Part shown: piece by piece, positions 1 to 9,049 of the stretch | Numbering within the stretch: the first letter of the stretch is position 1 | Layout: each line of letters opens with the position of its first letter | Source: VFKI01 sp964647825 | Lineage (GTDB): Bacteria > Pseudomonadota > Gammaproteobacteria > DSM-16500 | Direction of reading: 5' to 3' | DNA length: 64,000 nt | Assembly (NCBI GenBank): GCA_964647825.1 | Contig: CAZYJL010000005.1 | Span: 1-64,000 of the forward strand | The notes under the pieces: generated by a model | Databases searched by the model: none | Seen by the model: only the letters and a program-made list of their open reading frames with translations | Told to the model about the DNA's origin: nothing | Made by a program: the position numbers and the translations under genes

Positions 1-53
1 CCCACGACAACCGGGATCACAACCCGGGGCTCTACCAACTGAGCTACGCCCAC
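1..53 (-). tRNA. tRNA-His(GTG), partial
   Basis: On the minus strand the 5' part of a tRNA is visible: acceptor strand GTGGGCG, D-arm with GTAGCTCAGTTGGTAGAGC, and an anticodon stem-loop CCGGG-TTGTGAT-CCCGG giving anticodon GTG (His). The window starts before the T-arm and 3' acceptor, so the gene is cut. It begins a cluster of three minus-strand tRNAs (His, Arg, Pro). Confidence 0.93.
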
Positions 54-83
54 CAAAACACACGGAACAGACATCACCAAAAA

Positions 84-160
84 TGGTGCGCCCGACAGGA
101 TTCGAACCTGTTACCCTCGGCTTAGAAGGCCGATGCTCTATCCGAATGAGCTACAGGCGC
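84..160 (-). tRNA. tRNA-Arg(TCT)
   Basis: Complete cloverleaf on the minus strand. Acceptor GCGCCTG pairs with CGGGCGC (one G-U), the anticodon loop CTTCTAA gives anticodon TCT (Arg, AGA codons), and a T-loop GTTCGAATC is present. The 3' CCA is encoded (TGG on the plus strand at 84-86). Confidence 0.95.
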
Positions 161-188
161 ATCACACATATCGCACTTTCAATTAAAA

Positions 189-262
189 TCGGGGTAGAGG
201 GATTCGAACCCCCGACATCCTGCTCCCAAAGCAGGCGCGCTACCAGACTGCGCTATACCCCG
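189..262 (-). tRNA. tRNA-Pro(TGG)
   Basis: Complete cloverleaf on the minus strand. Acceptor CGGGGTA pairs perfectly with TACCCCG, the anticodon stem-loop CCTGC-TTTGGGA-GCAGG gives TGG (Pro), and the T-loop is GTTCGAATC. CCA is not encoded: after discriminator A the sequence runs TTTT, so CCA must be added after transcription. A second Pro tRNA (CGG) lies at 50155-50228. Confidence 0.95.
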
Positions 263-366
263 AACCGGGAATCAACAAACCGGCGGGCATCATAATTTAT
301 TTTTTTTCATTCAGCAATGAAAGTACAATGCATCCTTCAAATTTTTCTCAATACAGGCAAAAATAC

Positions 367-1224
367 ATGCAAGAAACCCGACTGATTGACGGAAAAGCAC
401 TCGCATTAACCATTCAAGACACTATTGCTAAAGATATAGCCAATCGAAGAAAGCAAGGATTACGCCCACCCTGCCTTGCTGTCATTTTAGCTGGGGAAAA
501 CCCCGCCTCGAGTATCTATGTGCGTCATAAACGCGATGCATGCACTACTACGGGCATTGTCTCGCGCGCCCACCAGCTACCCGCCTCTGTTTCTGAAAAC
601 GCACTGATCAGCCTAATAGACGAGCTAAACAACGATCAAAGCGTTGACGGTATTTTGATTCAACTCCCCTTACCTGACCATATCGATACCAACAAAATCA
701 TTGAGACGGTCCACCCCAACAAGGATGTCGATGGCTTTCATCCCTATAATCTTGGACGGCTCGCGCAACGCCGCCCTGCTTTCCGTCCTTGCACACCTTA
801 CGGCATCATGCACATCTTGGAACATATCCAACAACCCTGCAAAAAACGTCATGCGGTGATTGTTGGTGCATCCAATATCGTTGGGCGACCCATGGCCCTC
901 GAATTACTCATTGCTGGCGCCACGGTGACTATCTGTCATCGATTTACGGATGATCTCGCCAAATATGTTCCTGATGCAGATATTCTCATTTCAGCCGTCG
1001 GTAAACCCGGCCTGATTCAAGGCAAATGGATCAAAATAGGCGCGACCGTCATTGATGTTGGCATTACCCGCCTACCCAATGGCACGCTAGTGGGTGATGT
1101 TGACTTTGCTACCGCTAACGGCCGCGCAGGCTGGATCACACCTGTTCCAGGTGGTGTGGGCCCGATGACCGTCGCGATGCTGCTCAAAAACACGCTAACA
1201 GCAAACCAACTCGCCACGAATTAG
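367..1224 (+). CDS. folD: Bifunctional methylenetetrahydrofolate dehydrogenase/cyclohydrolase FolD
   Basis: Cytosolic one-carbon enzyme: oxidises 5,10-methylene-THF to methenyl-THF with NADP+, then hydrolyses it to 10-formyl-THF for purine and formyl-Met synthesis. Family motifs are visible: YVRHKRDAC with the catalytic lysine, QLPLPDHID, a dinucleotide-binding GASNIVGRPMALELL and the C-terminal PVPGGVGPMTVAMLL. The ATG at 367 (MQETRLIDGKAL) gives 285 aa, the usual FolD length. An upstream in-frame ATG at 328 would add 13 residues that do not look like FolD. Single gene, divergent from the tRNA cluster. Confidence 0.95.
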   Translation: MQETRLIDGKALALTIQDTIAKDIANRRKQGLRPPCLAVILAGENPASSIYVRHKRDACTTTGIVSRAHQLPASVSENALISLIDELNNDQSVDGILIQLPLPDHIDTNKIIETVHPNKDVDGFHPYNLGRLAQRRPAFRPCTPYGIMHILEHIQQPCKKRHAVIVGASNIVGRPMALELLIAGATVTICHRFTDDLAKYVPDADILISAVGKPGLIQGKWIKIGATVIDVGITRLPNGTLVGDVDFATANGRAGWITPVPGGVGPMTVAMLLKNTLTANQLATN

Positions 1225-1384
1225 GCCTGCTCGCCAAAAAACATTAAGAATTTGTATAAAAATGAACCAACAATCAGCTATCAAATAAATAATACACAAA
1301 ATCACTTGTAATGATTATATTTTGTGCAATACTTTACGCTATAAAGATCAATTTAAAATCAAAATAGCGAAAAAGGTATTGAAC

Positions 1385-2179
1385 ATGAACTTCAAGGGGC
1401 ATTTTTTACTTACCTCAACAACGCTAATTCTTTTAATCATTGGCTTAGGCGCCACTGTCTTTGCAAACAGTGCTTCTATGCCAGCGATTGCTTATAGTTT
1501 CATGTTGTTATGGCTAGCCGCGGCGATTGTTTTTACCCTAGTGAGTTATCGAGAGTTCGTCTGCGGATACTTACTCGGCTTATTTAGCATGATGATTGGC
1601 TGGCGTATTGCGGCGATGTATTCTCTCGATATAGCAACCTATATTCTTTTTGCTGCTTTTTTGTGCTTACTTGCTAATTTTATTTACTGTGCTGCTAAAA
1701 ATTTATATGCGCCCGATAATTATCAACATGCTATTCCACTCGCAGGCTGGCAACTGATCTTTATTCGACTCTATATAGGTTTAAATTTTGTACCACATTT
1801 TACTGAAAAACTCTTTGCTGGCAGCGCACCTCATATGCAAGACGTCGCTGCATTTATTCATCTCGGCGTGCCACATGCAGATTTCTTTGTGTGGTTAGCC
1901 GGTTTTTGTGAATTTGGTGCTGCAATCACCCTTTCACTTGGCTTTATGACACGCCTTGGCGCTATTGGAACCATTCTGTATCTCGCTGTTGCCACTTTTC
2001 TAGGACATCACTTTACCTCCGGCTTTATTTGGGCAGGGCCCGGCGGCGGCTGGGAATTCGCTGTCTTATGGATGGTGCTCATCGCGAGCTTTGCAGTCAC
2101 CGCGTTCCATAAGTTTTCCATTGATCAACGCATTGAAGACCATTTTAACGTCCCGCAAAGCATTCGTCGCTGGATGTAA
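1385..2179 (+). CDS. DoxX-family membrane protein
   Basis: Integral membrane protein of 264 aa from the ATG at 1385, which has an AAAGGT ribosome site about 8 nt upstream; the open frame extends upstream to 1322 without a ribosome site. There are about seven hydrophobic segments. The C-terminal half has the DoxX/SURF4-like pattern: GWQLIFIRLYIGLNFVPHF, then EKLFAG, then WLAGFCEFGAAITLSLGF and TRLGAIG. DoxX proteins are linked to thiol/redox homeostasis or quinone-linked oxidation in some bacteria; the substrate here is unknown. It stands alone between folD and a PmrA-box gene. Confidence 0.7.
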   Translation: MNFKGHFLLTSTTLILLIIGLGATVFANSASMPAIAYSFMLLWLAAAIVFTLVSYREFVCGYLLGLFSMMIGWRIAAMYSLDIATYILFAAFLCLLANFIYCAAKNLYAPDNYQHAIPLAGWQLIFIRLYIGLNFVPHFTEKLFAGSAPHMQDVAAFIHLGVPHADFFVWLAGFCEFGAAITLSLGFMTRLGAIGTILYLAVATFLGHHFTSGFIWAGPGGGWEFAVLWMVLIASFAVTAFHKFSIDQRIEDHFNVPQSIRRWM

Positions 2180-2241
2180 TCGCGGTGACTTTTATCTTTA
2201 TATGAGACAGTAACTATTTTATTTCTGTATTTTTTTTGAAC

Positions 2242-2274
2242 CTTAATATTGCCTTAATATTAATAATATACAAT
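2242..2274 (+). promoter_or_regulatory. Tandem PmrA box with -10 hexamer
   Basis: Two perfect direct repeats CTTAATATT (2242-2250 and 2253-2261) separated by GC sit 8 nt before a TACAAT -10 hexamer (2269-2274), 53 nt before the ATG at 2327. The arrangement equals the PmrA consensus I recall for Legionella and Coxiella (cTTAATatT-N2-cTTAATatT). The box occupies the -35 region, as expected for an activator-dependent promoter. A PmrA/QseB-like regulator is encoded at 17443-18156. Binding is inferred. Confidence 0.8.
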
Positions 2275-2326
2275 CTGCCTGCCAAAATAGTTAATTTCCC
2301 AATTAATTAGAAAAAAGGTAGTGGCA

Positions 2327-3187
2327 ATGACAGCGTCAATAATTGATCAATATTATGCAATAGCAAGAAGCGAAGCTCTGGAGCTTCAAAGAGAAAGAGA
2401 AAGACGAGCATTAGCAATAGCTCAAAAAAACCATCTAGATAGAATAAACGAAGATTTAATGATAGAGATAGAGCAGGTAAGATTGTTCTACCCGCTCTCT
2501 AGAACCCTGCACAAAAAAACTCAACGTACAATTCAAATGATTGAACAACATAGCGAAAGCGATGAAACAAGGCATTTATTTGGAAATAGCCATACTGCTA
2601 AAAATATTATATTAAACAATTTATTAAGCGGACTCCCTGAAGATAATACGCTATATGATTATATTAAAATGCTCGCCCCTCCAGTGATTGACGAAGAAAA
2701 TGAAGTATTCCATTTCGAACAACTGAAAAATGCTTTTGATAAATATCATGCATTCCACGCAGAAAAACTGCCTCACATTCTGTTCACTATTCACTCTTCA
2801 GCGGATCTCGATACAGAAAACATTACTTTTTTGGAATTGTTAGAAAGCATTATGACAATATGTAAATCGTTAGCAGAAGAAAATGAAGCAAACGCTGATA
2901 TTTTGATACAAGATATTTACGATTTACTAATTTTTGATGTTAACTCTACATGGGAAAAAAAATTTGCAGATTTTTTATTAAATTACAATATATTAACCGA
3001 CGAGAATAAACAAAGCTTAAATACAAGCATTCCAAAAAGATATCAACAAGCTGGAAATTTAATTAGTCATATTGGTGGCGGATTACTAAGATTTTTCCAA
3101 CCAGCACCACCCAACACAAACGTTGCTGCTGAAGAAGATATGAATGCTGCACCTGAAAACATACAAGGTATTTGTCGAATTGTTTAA
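2327..3187 (+). CDS. Orphan coiled-coil protein, candidate PmrA-regulated secreted effector
   Basis: Not recognised. 286 aa from the ATG at 2327, which has AAAAAAGGT 8 nt upstream; a GTG at 2321 is too close to that site. The N-terminus is strongly helical and charged (ELQRERERRALAIAQKNHL), the middle is acidic and helical, and the tail is Pro/Ala-rich with acidic residues followed by a short hydrophobic end (ICRIV). There is no signal peptide or membrane segment. A+T-rich composition, orphan status and the PmrA box upstream fit a Dot/Icm-type effector. Function unknown; the effector role is inference. Confidence 0.75.
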   Translation: MTASIIDQYYAIARSEALELQRERERRALAIAQKNHLDRINEDLMIEIEQVRLFYPLSRTLHKKTQRTIQMIEQHSESDETRHLFGNSHTAKNIILNNLLSGLPEDNTLYDYIKMLAPPVIDEENEVFHFEQLKNAFDKYHAFHAEKLPHILFTIHSSADLDTENITFLELLESIMTICKSLAEENEANADILIQDIYDLLIFDVNSTWEKKFADFLLNYNILTDENKQSLNTSIPKRYQQAGNLISHIGGGLLRFFQPAPPNTNVAAEEDMNAAPENIQGICRIV

Positions 3188-3202
3188 TTAAACAACAAAA
3201 TT

Positions 3203-3263
3203 AACGCATCACTATTTTGTAAATCAAATTATTTAGTTATGATTTCCAAAACAGTGATGCGTT
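3203..3263. terminator. Long inverted repeat, probable bidirectional terminator
   Basis: Arms of about 23 bp (3203-3225 and 3241-3263) pair with two mismatches around a loop of about 15 nt, and the plus-strand right arm runs into TTTTTTATTTTT. It lies between the convergent orphan gene ending at 3187 and the aminopeptidase gene ending at 3283, so it probably terminates both. Confidence 0.75.
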
Positions 3264-3282
3264 TTTTATTTTTAAAATTCAT

Positions 3283-4698
3283 TTATTTTTTTACACGCAA
3301 CGCAATCAACTTAAATAATGCACGTAATGCCATTGCTTCACCACCTTGTGGACGCCCCGGTCTTGTACGCATATTCCACGCCATTACATCAAAATGTAGC
3401 CAAGGTATCGTATCCGGCACAAATTCTTTTAAAAATAATCCTGCTAGAATCGCACCGGCATAACCATCTTGTGACACATTATTTATATCAGCAATCGTAC
3501 TTTTTAAATTTTCTCGATAAGGCATAAACAAAGGCAAACGCCACAATGGATCATTTTCTTCTTCACCGCATCCCATTATATCCGCAGCTAATTTTTCATC
3601 ATTACAAAAATACGCCGCAATATCTGTACCCACTGCAACACGTGCAGCACCCGTCAATGTTGCGATATCAATTAATAGATCCGGCTGATCTTCAATGGCT
3701 GCATCTAAAGCGTCCGCTAAAACTAAACGGCCTTCTGCATCCGTATTGCCAATTTCCACTGTTTTACCATTGCGCATGCGAATCACATCACCCGGCCGAT
3801 ACGCACTACCAGAAATAGCATTTTCAACAGCAGGAATGAGCACGCGTAAACAAACAGGTAATTTAGCCGCCATAATCATTTGCGCTAAACCGAGCACATG
3901 CGCGGCACCTGCCATGTCTTTTTTCATTAACAACATCGCATTTGACGGCTTAATATCTAAACCGCCCGTATCAAAACACACGCCTTTCCCAACCAAAGTC
4001 ACTTTAAAATGGGATGGTTTTCCCCACTGCAAATCAATGAAACGCGGCGCATCGTCACTTGCACGACCGACTGTGTGAATCGCTGAAAATCCTTTTTTTA
4101 ATAAAGTATCGCCAACTAAAATTTTACAGCGCGCCTGATACTCTTCTGCCAGTGCTGATGCCGCAGCAGCTAATTCTGTGGGTCCCATGTTTTCCGCAGG
4201 TAATGTAATCAAATCGCGAACGTGACAAATTGCTGCAACGTGCTGTTTTATTTGTATCAAATATGCATTTTTTTCTTTTGCTGCTTCACCCGATATTTTT
4301 TCAATATACAAAACGGCTGGTTGCCGTGTTGGTTTTTTATAATAAGAAAATTGATAACATCCCAAACCAAACGCCAAAATAAAACGATTTTTTTCTGCTT
4401 GATTCGGTGTATCTGCTAATCGATCAAAACAAAATTGATACACGCCTGCAGGCAACAGGAGCGGCAACTGCCCCGCCACCCAAAAATCCTTTTTTGAAAC
4501 GATGCCACACCAAATTGCTGCCAACTTCCCAGCACTATCTGGCACTTGCTGCATAGTATTCGGCTCTGCAACAAAGCCTGTTGTAGATGCCCAATGCTGC
4601 AAAAAAGTTTTTTGTTTTTTTAAGAAATCAGCAAAATCATTGCGTGTAAAAAAATAAACTGGCACAGCATCCTGCGCCGCATGCGTGAAAAAAGTCAT
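3283..4698 (-). CDS. Leucyl aminopeptidase family (M17) metallopeptidase
   Basis: Cytosolic dizinc aminopeptidase that removes N-terminal residues from peptides. Visible M17 signatures: GKGVCFDTGGLDIKP (metal-binding Lys/Asp region), MKKDMAGAAHVLGLA, and the family signature NTDAEGRLVLADALD. At 471 aa it is shorter than E. coli PepA (about 503) and resembles the smaller M17 branch that many proteobacteria carry beside PepA. The ATG is preceded by GGAAGG with an A-run spacer. It lies 39 bp downstream of ald on the same strand, so the two may form an amino-acid scavenging operon. Confidence 0.9.
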   Translation of the reverse strand: MTFFTHAAQDAVPVYFFTRNDFADFLKKQKTFLQHWASTTGFVAEPNTMQQVPDSAGKLAAIWCGIVSKKDFWVAGQLPLLLPAGVYQFCFDRLADTPNQAEKNRFILAFGLGCYQFSYYKKPTRQPAVLYIEKISGEAAKEKNAYLIQIKQHVAAICHVRDLITLPAENMGPTELAAAASALAEEYQARCKILVGDTLLKKGFSAIHTVGRASDDAPRFIDLQWGKPSHFKVTLVGKGVCFDTGGLDIKPSNAMLLMKKDMAGAAHVLGLAQMIMAAKLPVCLRVLIPAVENAISGSAYRPGDVIRMRNGKTVEIGNTDAEGRLVLADALDAAIEDQPDLLIDIATLTGAARVAVGTDIAAYFCNDEKLAADIMGCGEEENDPLWRLPLFMPYRENLKSTIADINNVSQDGYAGAILAGLFLKEFVPDTIPWLHFDVMAWNMRTRPGRPQGGEAMALRALFKLIALRVKK

Positions 4699-4737
4699 TT
4701 TTTTTCCTTCCTAGCATCAATACAGCGCTATTTTTTA

Positions 4738-5853
4738 TTAGGCAATCATCATTTCAGCAGGCGTATACGCTTGACCTAGTGCATCCGCTACTGCTTTATG
4801 CGTCAATTTTCCGCGACAGACATTTAAGCCATCCATTAAATGCGGATTTTTGCGCATTGCTTCTCGATAACCATCATCAGCAAGCGCTAACACAAAAGGC
4901 AATGTCGCATTATTCAACGCGAAAGTAGACGTTCTCGGTACAGCACCTGGCATATTAGAAACACAATAATGCACAACACCATCCACCACATAGGTTGGTT
5001 TTTCATGTGTGGTTGGCCGACTGGTTTCAAAGCAACCGCCTTGATCAATGGACACATCCACCATCACAGATCCGGAACGCATACGCGCCAACATATCTCT
5101 ACGCACTAATTTTGGCGCCGAACCACCGGGCACTAACACTGCACCAATGACTAAATCTGCATTTAACACATGACGCTCAATCGCATCGGCTGTTGAATAA
5201 ATGGTCGTAATTTTGGAACCAAACTGCATGTCTAATTGATACAGACGTTCTAATGATCGATCGATCACGACAACATGTGCACCCATCCCAATAGCCATTC
5301 TCACTGAATTCGTCCCGACCATCCCGCCACCCAGCACCACAACACGCGCTGGCGCAACGCCTGGCACACCACCAAGTAAAATACCACTGCCGCCACGAGC
5401 AATTTCCAAACTTGATGCACCTGCTTGAATAGCCATTCGGCCAGCCACTTCACTCATGGGTGCCAATAATGGCAATCCACCGTGTTTATTCGTCACGGTT
5501 TCATACGCAATCGCAATGCACCCAGACGCTTGTAATAAACGCGCTTGCTCAGGATCTGGCGCGAGATGCAAATAAGTAAATAGAACCTGACCTTCACGCA
5601 AACGACGGCATTCTGCTAGTTGTGGCTCTTTAACTTTGATAATCATATCAGCCAATTGAAACAATTCTTCCGGCGTATCCATGAGCCGCGCCCCAGCTTG
5701 TTCAAACTCACTATCTTCAATGCCAATGCCAGCACCAGCACCGCGCTCAACAAGCACTTGATGACCATGTGCAATTACTTCACGCACACTACTCGGCACT
5801 AATCCGACGCGATATTCGTTATTCTTAATTTCTTTTGGGACACCGATCAACAT
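4738..5853 (-). CDS. ald: Alanine dehydrogenase
   Basis: NAD-dependent interconversion of L-alanine with pyruvate plus ammonia. It starts MLIGVPKEIKNNEYRVG, the hallmark AlaDH/PNT N-terminus (Arg and Lys bind pyruvate). The Rossmann segment is VVVLGGGMVGTNSVRMA and the C-terminal part carries VSNMPGAVPRTSTFALNN. From ATG 5853 (GGAG 7 nt upstream) the product is 371 aa, the canonical length; an in-frame ATG at 5859 sits only 2 nt from the GGAG. A TATAAT-like -10 is visible on the minus strand near 5905-5912. Confidence 0.95.
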   Translation of the reverse strand: MLIGVPKEIKNNEYRVGLVPSSVREVIAHGHQVLVERGAGAGIGIEDSEFEQAGARLMDTPEELFQLADMIIKVKEPQLAECRRLREGQVLFTYLHLAPDPEQARLLQASGCIAIAYETVTNKHGGLPLLAPMSEVAGRMAIQAGASSLEIARGGSGILLGGVPGVAPARVVVLGGGMVGTNSVRMAIGMGAHVVVIDRSLERLYQLDMQFGSKITTIYSTADAIERHVLNADLVIGAVLVPGGSAPKLVRRDMLARMRSGSVMVDVSIDQGGCFETSRPTTHEKPTYVVDGVVHYCVSNMPGAVPRTSTFALNNATLPFVLALADDGYREAMRKNPHLMDGLNVCRGKLTHKAVADALGQAYTPAEMMIA

Positions 5854-6219
5854 GAACATTCTCCAAGTTTAAGCACTGGTCAGTACTATGAGGGTCGGTA
5901 TTATAGGAAGAATCTTCAACAGATACCATCTACCATGATCTGATTAGATTATGCGCAAAATAGACGCTGAATAAATCAAGAAAAAACATGACCTCAATTT
6001 GAACAAAGTAAGCTAAAAACAGGGAGTCTGTTTTCTTGGTGAGAAATCCGTACAATACGCTTCAAATAAAATAGAAAACAAAATCAAGAGCAAAATTAAA
6101 ATCTAAAAAATAGTTTACGCATCAATAAATATTAAATATTTTTTTAAAAAAATTTTTATCTTATTTTTTTTAAATTTAAAGATAAAAACAAAAACAAACA
6201 AAACGAGAGGAGTGAGACT
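5854..6219. other. A+T-rich divergent intergenic region
   Basis: Promoter region between ald and the gene at 6220. It holds a small hairpin (AAAACAG-ggagt-CTGTTTT at 6016-6034, followed by CTTGG) and long A/T runs at 6110-6200. I saw no convincing PmrA box and no small coding frame. Confidence 0.5.
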
Positions 6220-7806
6220 ATGCAAACAAGTGCTTTAAATGATTTAAATCAGGAAATAAAAGAAATAAATTTACCTATATCAGACGAAATATTAACACCT
6301 TTATTAAATAAATCAGAAGAAAATGACGCGCCTGTTATTCAATACACATGGACACAAACACTTTGCCATTCTTTCAATCGTTCTTTTACTTATATAAAAG
6401 ATAGTATTACTCAGTGCTCAGCCATAACTTTTTTGTCAAACAGCGTTGCCTTACCCGCCAGCCTCACCAACACCTTTCTCGCCGGTCTTTCACCAAGTGG
6501 TTTTAGCGCCAAAAAATTTGGCGAACAACCCAATGTTTGGTGGGGAAGTATGCCACTATGGCAACAAATTTATACAGTTGGTGTCGTCGTTCCCTCTGCA
6601 TTATGGGCTAATCAGAAACAAGGTGCATGGGCATTACCCAAATTACCTGAAATCATAAAAGAATTTAAAAAAGCAGCACACGCCGTGTATACCGGACAAG
6701 AAGGTGCAGCGTTACAAATGAGCAGATTATTCTTCACGATTTTACTAGGTGCTGGCGCTGCACTGGCACAGTCTGAAATTACCGCTGAAACATTTTCAAC
6801 TTATCAACGTTTTTTACAAATAACTGCCGTGGCATCAACAGCATTTTGTTATGCTGCCACACGTAGTGTAGGTCTTCTAGGATTACAAAAAGTACTCGCG
6901 AATCACTTCAATGCAGATTATCAAAATCGTGCCGCATTTTTCCAAGCACTGAGGCGACTCACTGCAGAAGAAAAAGCAATACTTAATCAGGGCATAATAA
7001 ATTTAAACACATCCTTTGCAACAGAAGAAGGCAAAGAAAAAATTATTCATTTTTTAGCTGATAACTTCTTAATAAATCAAAAAATTGAACTACGTCATGC
7101 ATCATGGCTAGAAAGAAGCGGCGGTATAGCAAATGCTTTATTAGCTTTGATTGCTAGTTCTTCTGCATTTGTCTTTAGCAAAAAAACAGAATTAGCCATC
7201 ACGCAAATTGCCTTAAGTTTAATGGGGAAACAAGATCCCAATGACTTTGATGGTACAACACACAATATGATAACCGCATTAGGCTGGCTGCTTGGTCCTA
7301 TTTCAACGATTTTTTATATAAATTGCGCTCTTCATCTTAAAGAAAGAATTCTCACGGGTTTACAACATCAACCTGCTTGGACTGTTTTTTATGGATTAAA
7401 CAGTATTTTTGCCTCATCCGGTGCGCTCACTGTTGCCCGTACAATGCACCATATTATTCCCGGCATACCTGATAAAATTTCCAGTTATCTCTTTTTTTGT
7501 GGCGTCATATTCGCAAATTATTTCTCACAACTACAACCCAGCATAGATAGACAATTAAACGAAGAGCTGATTAATACTGACACATTAGTAAAATGTGACA
7601 ACCCTCTCGGTTTACTCTTAACTTATCTTGAAATGCATCACAGTGATACAAAACATATCTCCATAGAACAACAAAAGAAACTTAGCAATGTGATGACCCC
7701 ATGGCATTTTTTTAAAAAAGCTGAGACAGAAGCTACCAAACCGTTACTTGCAGATAATTCAAATGAAGAAAAAAATGAAAGTAGATATCGTCACAGCTTT
7801 CCATAA
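6220..7806 (+). CDS. Orphan multi-pass membrane protein
   Basis: Not recognised. 528 aa; the ATG has a strong GAGAGGAG site. The polar N-terminus of about 65 residues (rich in E, N, I) is followed by roughly eight hydrophobic segments, for example around IYTVGVVVPSALWA, LFFTILLGAGAALA, IANALLALIASSSAFVF, ALGWLLGPISTIFYI and SYLFFCGVIFANYF, and then a polar tail rich in K, E and N. There is no cleavable signal peptide. Long polar tails around hydrophobic pairs occur in effectors that enter host membranes, but this could equally be an inner-membrane protein of the bacterium. Single gene, convergent with the MFS gene. Confidence 0.7.
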   Translation: MQTSALNDLNQEIKEINLPISDEILTPLLNKSEENDAPVIQYTWTQTLCHSFNRSFTYIKDSITQCSAITFLSNSVALPASLTNTFLAGLSPSGFSAKKFGEQPNVWWGSMPLWQQIYTVGVVVPSALWANQKQGAWALPKLPEIIKEFKKAAHAVYTGQEGAALQMSRLFFTILLGAGAALAQSEITAETFSTYQRFLQITAVASTAFCYAATRSVGLLGLQKVLANHFNADYQNRAAFFQALRRLTAEEKAILNQGIINLNTSFATEEGKEKIIHFLADNFLINQKIELRHASWLERSGGIANALLALIASSSAFVFSKKTELAITQIALSLMGKQDPNDFDGTTHNMITALGWLLGPISTIFYINCALHLKERILTGLQHQPAWTVFYGLNSIFASSGALTVARTMHHIIPGIPDKISSYLFFCGVIFANYFSQLQPSIDRQLNEELINTDTLVKCDNPLGLLLTYLEMHHSDTKHISIEQQKKLSNVMTPWHFFKKAETEATKPLLADNSNEEKNESRYRHSFP

Positions 7807-7818
7807 ATAGCAAATTTC

Positions 7819-7870
7819 AAATCTAATTTGGCCACTAAACTTGTATAGCAGAACTGGCCAAATTAGATTT
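7819..7870. terminator. 16-bp inverted repeat between convergent genes
   Basis: Perfect arms AAATCTAATTTGGCCA (7819-7834) and TGGCCAAATTAGATTT (7855-7870) with a 20-nt loop. The right arm lies inside the last codons of the MFS gene. It probably terminates the 6220 gene and the three-gene minus-strand operon. The U-run is modest on both sides. Confidence 0.6.
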
Positions 7871-9019
7871 CAAAGCATCAAATAAACTATATATCGCAAC
7901 ACATAATGCAGCTATTACACCAAACAAAATTGAAAATACTCCCAAACCATGACCGACAAAATAAATACCCACCAAAACCGCTAATGCTTCTGCTATACCC
8001 CACGCAAAAGCTTGCACAGCTAACGCACGCACAGGATTCATGGGGGAAAATAATTTTACAGCGTGTGATTGATAAAGTGGCGCGTAACTGATTTCAGCTA
8101 AAGATAACAAAATCACACCAACAACACATAATAAACAATTACTGTTACGTGCTGATATCAATAATATTGTTCCCACAGCCAATAGACTATTCGACAAAAA
8201 AATAACAAAAGAGATTGACCATTTTTCTATAAGACGCGTCACGGGCATTTGCATCAAAACAATCACAATACTACTCACGATAAACAAGAGACCAATGGTT
8301 TTTTCGCTAAAGCCATTTGATGCATACAATGGAAACACATCATAAAATTGTGCATAACCAAGCATTGTTAGCATATTTAAGAAAATAAAAAATATAAACT
8401 GACGATTTCCAAACCAGGCATTATTATTTTGAGAAGAAGAATAAATTTTAATTTGCTCAACTGGCATATCAGTTGAAAAAATCAAAACCATACTTGCTAA
8501 TAGAGAAAATAGAATGGGTATCAAAGGAAAATACGCTGGTTGACAAGCTAAGACAAAAGCACCCAAATAAGGCCCAATACCTGAACTGATATTTAAGGCA
8601 ATATTAATCATTGAAAATCCAGTATGCTGCTGTTTTTCTTCTTGATATAAAGCCACACAAGAAAGCAATGCTAAAGAGTTAATAGATAAGACACTGCCTA
8701 TTAACAATGCTATAAGCAACCAACAGGGGAAAAACAATTTCTTGTAGAATGCTAATATATAAATTGAACCATACAAGACAATTAACAAACCTTGCATCAA
8801 TAGAATAATTTTTTTCTTTTGATATTTTTGCACCCACTTAGAGAAAAACACACCTGCTAGTCGCGTAGCAAAAATCCCGGTACTCACCAAGATTGCTGCT
8901 TCCGTTGCGGAAAATAATTTTTCTCGCAAAAGCCATACCGCAAAAAAAGGGAAAAATACAGCTTGACAAAAATTCGAAAGACATCGAACACTATATAATT
9001 TTAAAAGTACATTGTTCAT
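7835..9019 (-). CDS. Major facilitator superfamily transporter, probable exporter of the adjacent pathway
   Basis: About twelve hydrophobic segments over 394 aa, with the MFS loop 2-3 signature region LAGVFFSKWVQKYQKKK between TM2 and TM3. The ATG at 9019 has GGAG 9 nt upstream; the frame also opens at a TTG at 9028. Last gene of a tight minus-strand operon (30 bp after the ATP-grasp gene). Exporters or self-resistance pumps commonly close small biosynthetic clusters, so export of the cluster product is inferred. The substrate is unknown. Confidence 0.85.
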   Translation of the reverse strand: MNNVLLKLYSVRCLSNFCQAVFFPFFAVWLLREKLFSATEAAILVSTGIFATRLAGVFFSKWVQKYQKKKIILLMQGLLIVLYGSIYILAFYKKLFFPCWLLIALLIGSVLSINSLALLSCVALYQEEKQQHTGFSMINIALNISSGIGPYLGAFVLACQPAYFPLIPILFSLLASMVLIFSTDMPVEQIKIYSSSQNNNAWFGNRQFIFFIFLNMLTMLGYAQFYDVFPLYASNGFSEKTIGLLFIVSSIVIVLMQMPVTRLIEKWSISFVIFLSNSLLAVGTILLISARNSNCLLCVVGVILLSLAEISYAPLYQSHAVKLFSPMNPVRALAVQAFAWGIAEALAVLVGIYFVGHGLGVFSILFGVIAALCVAIYSLFDALKSNLASSAIQV

Positions 9020-9049
9020 TACATGCAACTCCAGCGTATTTTTATCTTA

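Noticed and set aside
83..295. 70-aa coding frame across the tRNA cluster
   Set aside because: It runs over the complete tRNA-Arg and tRNA-Pro genes and has no ribosome site.
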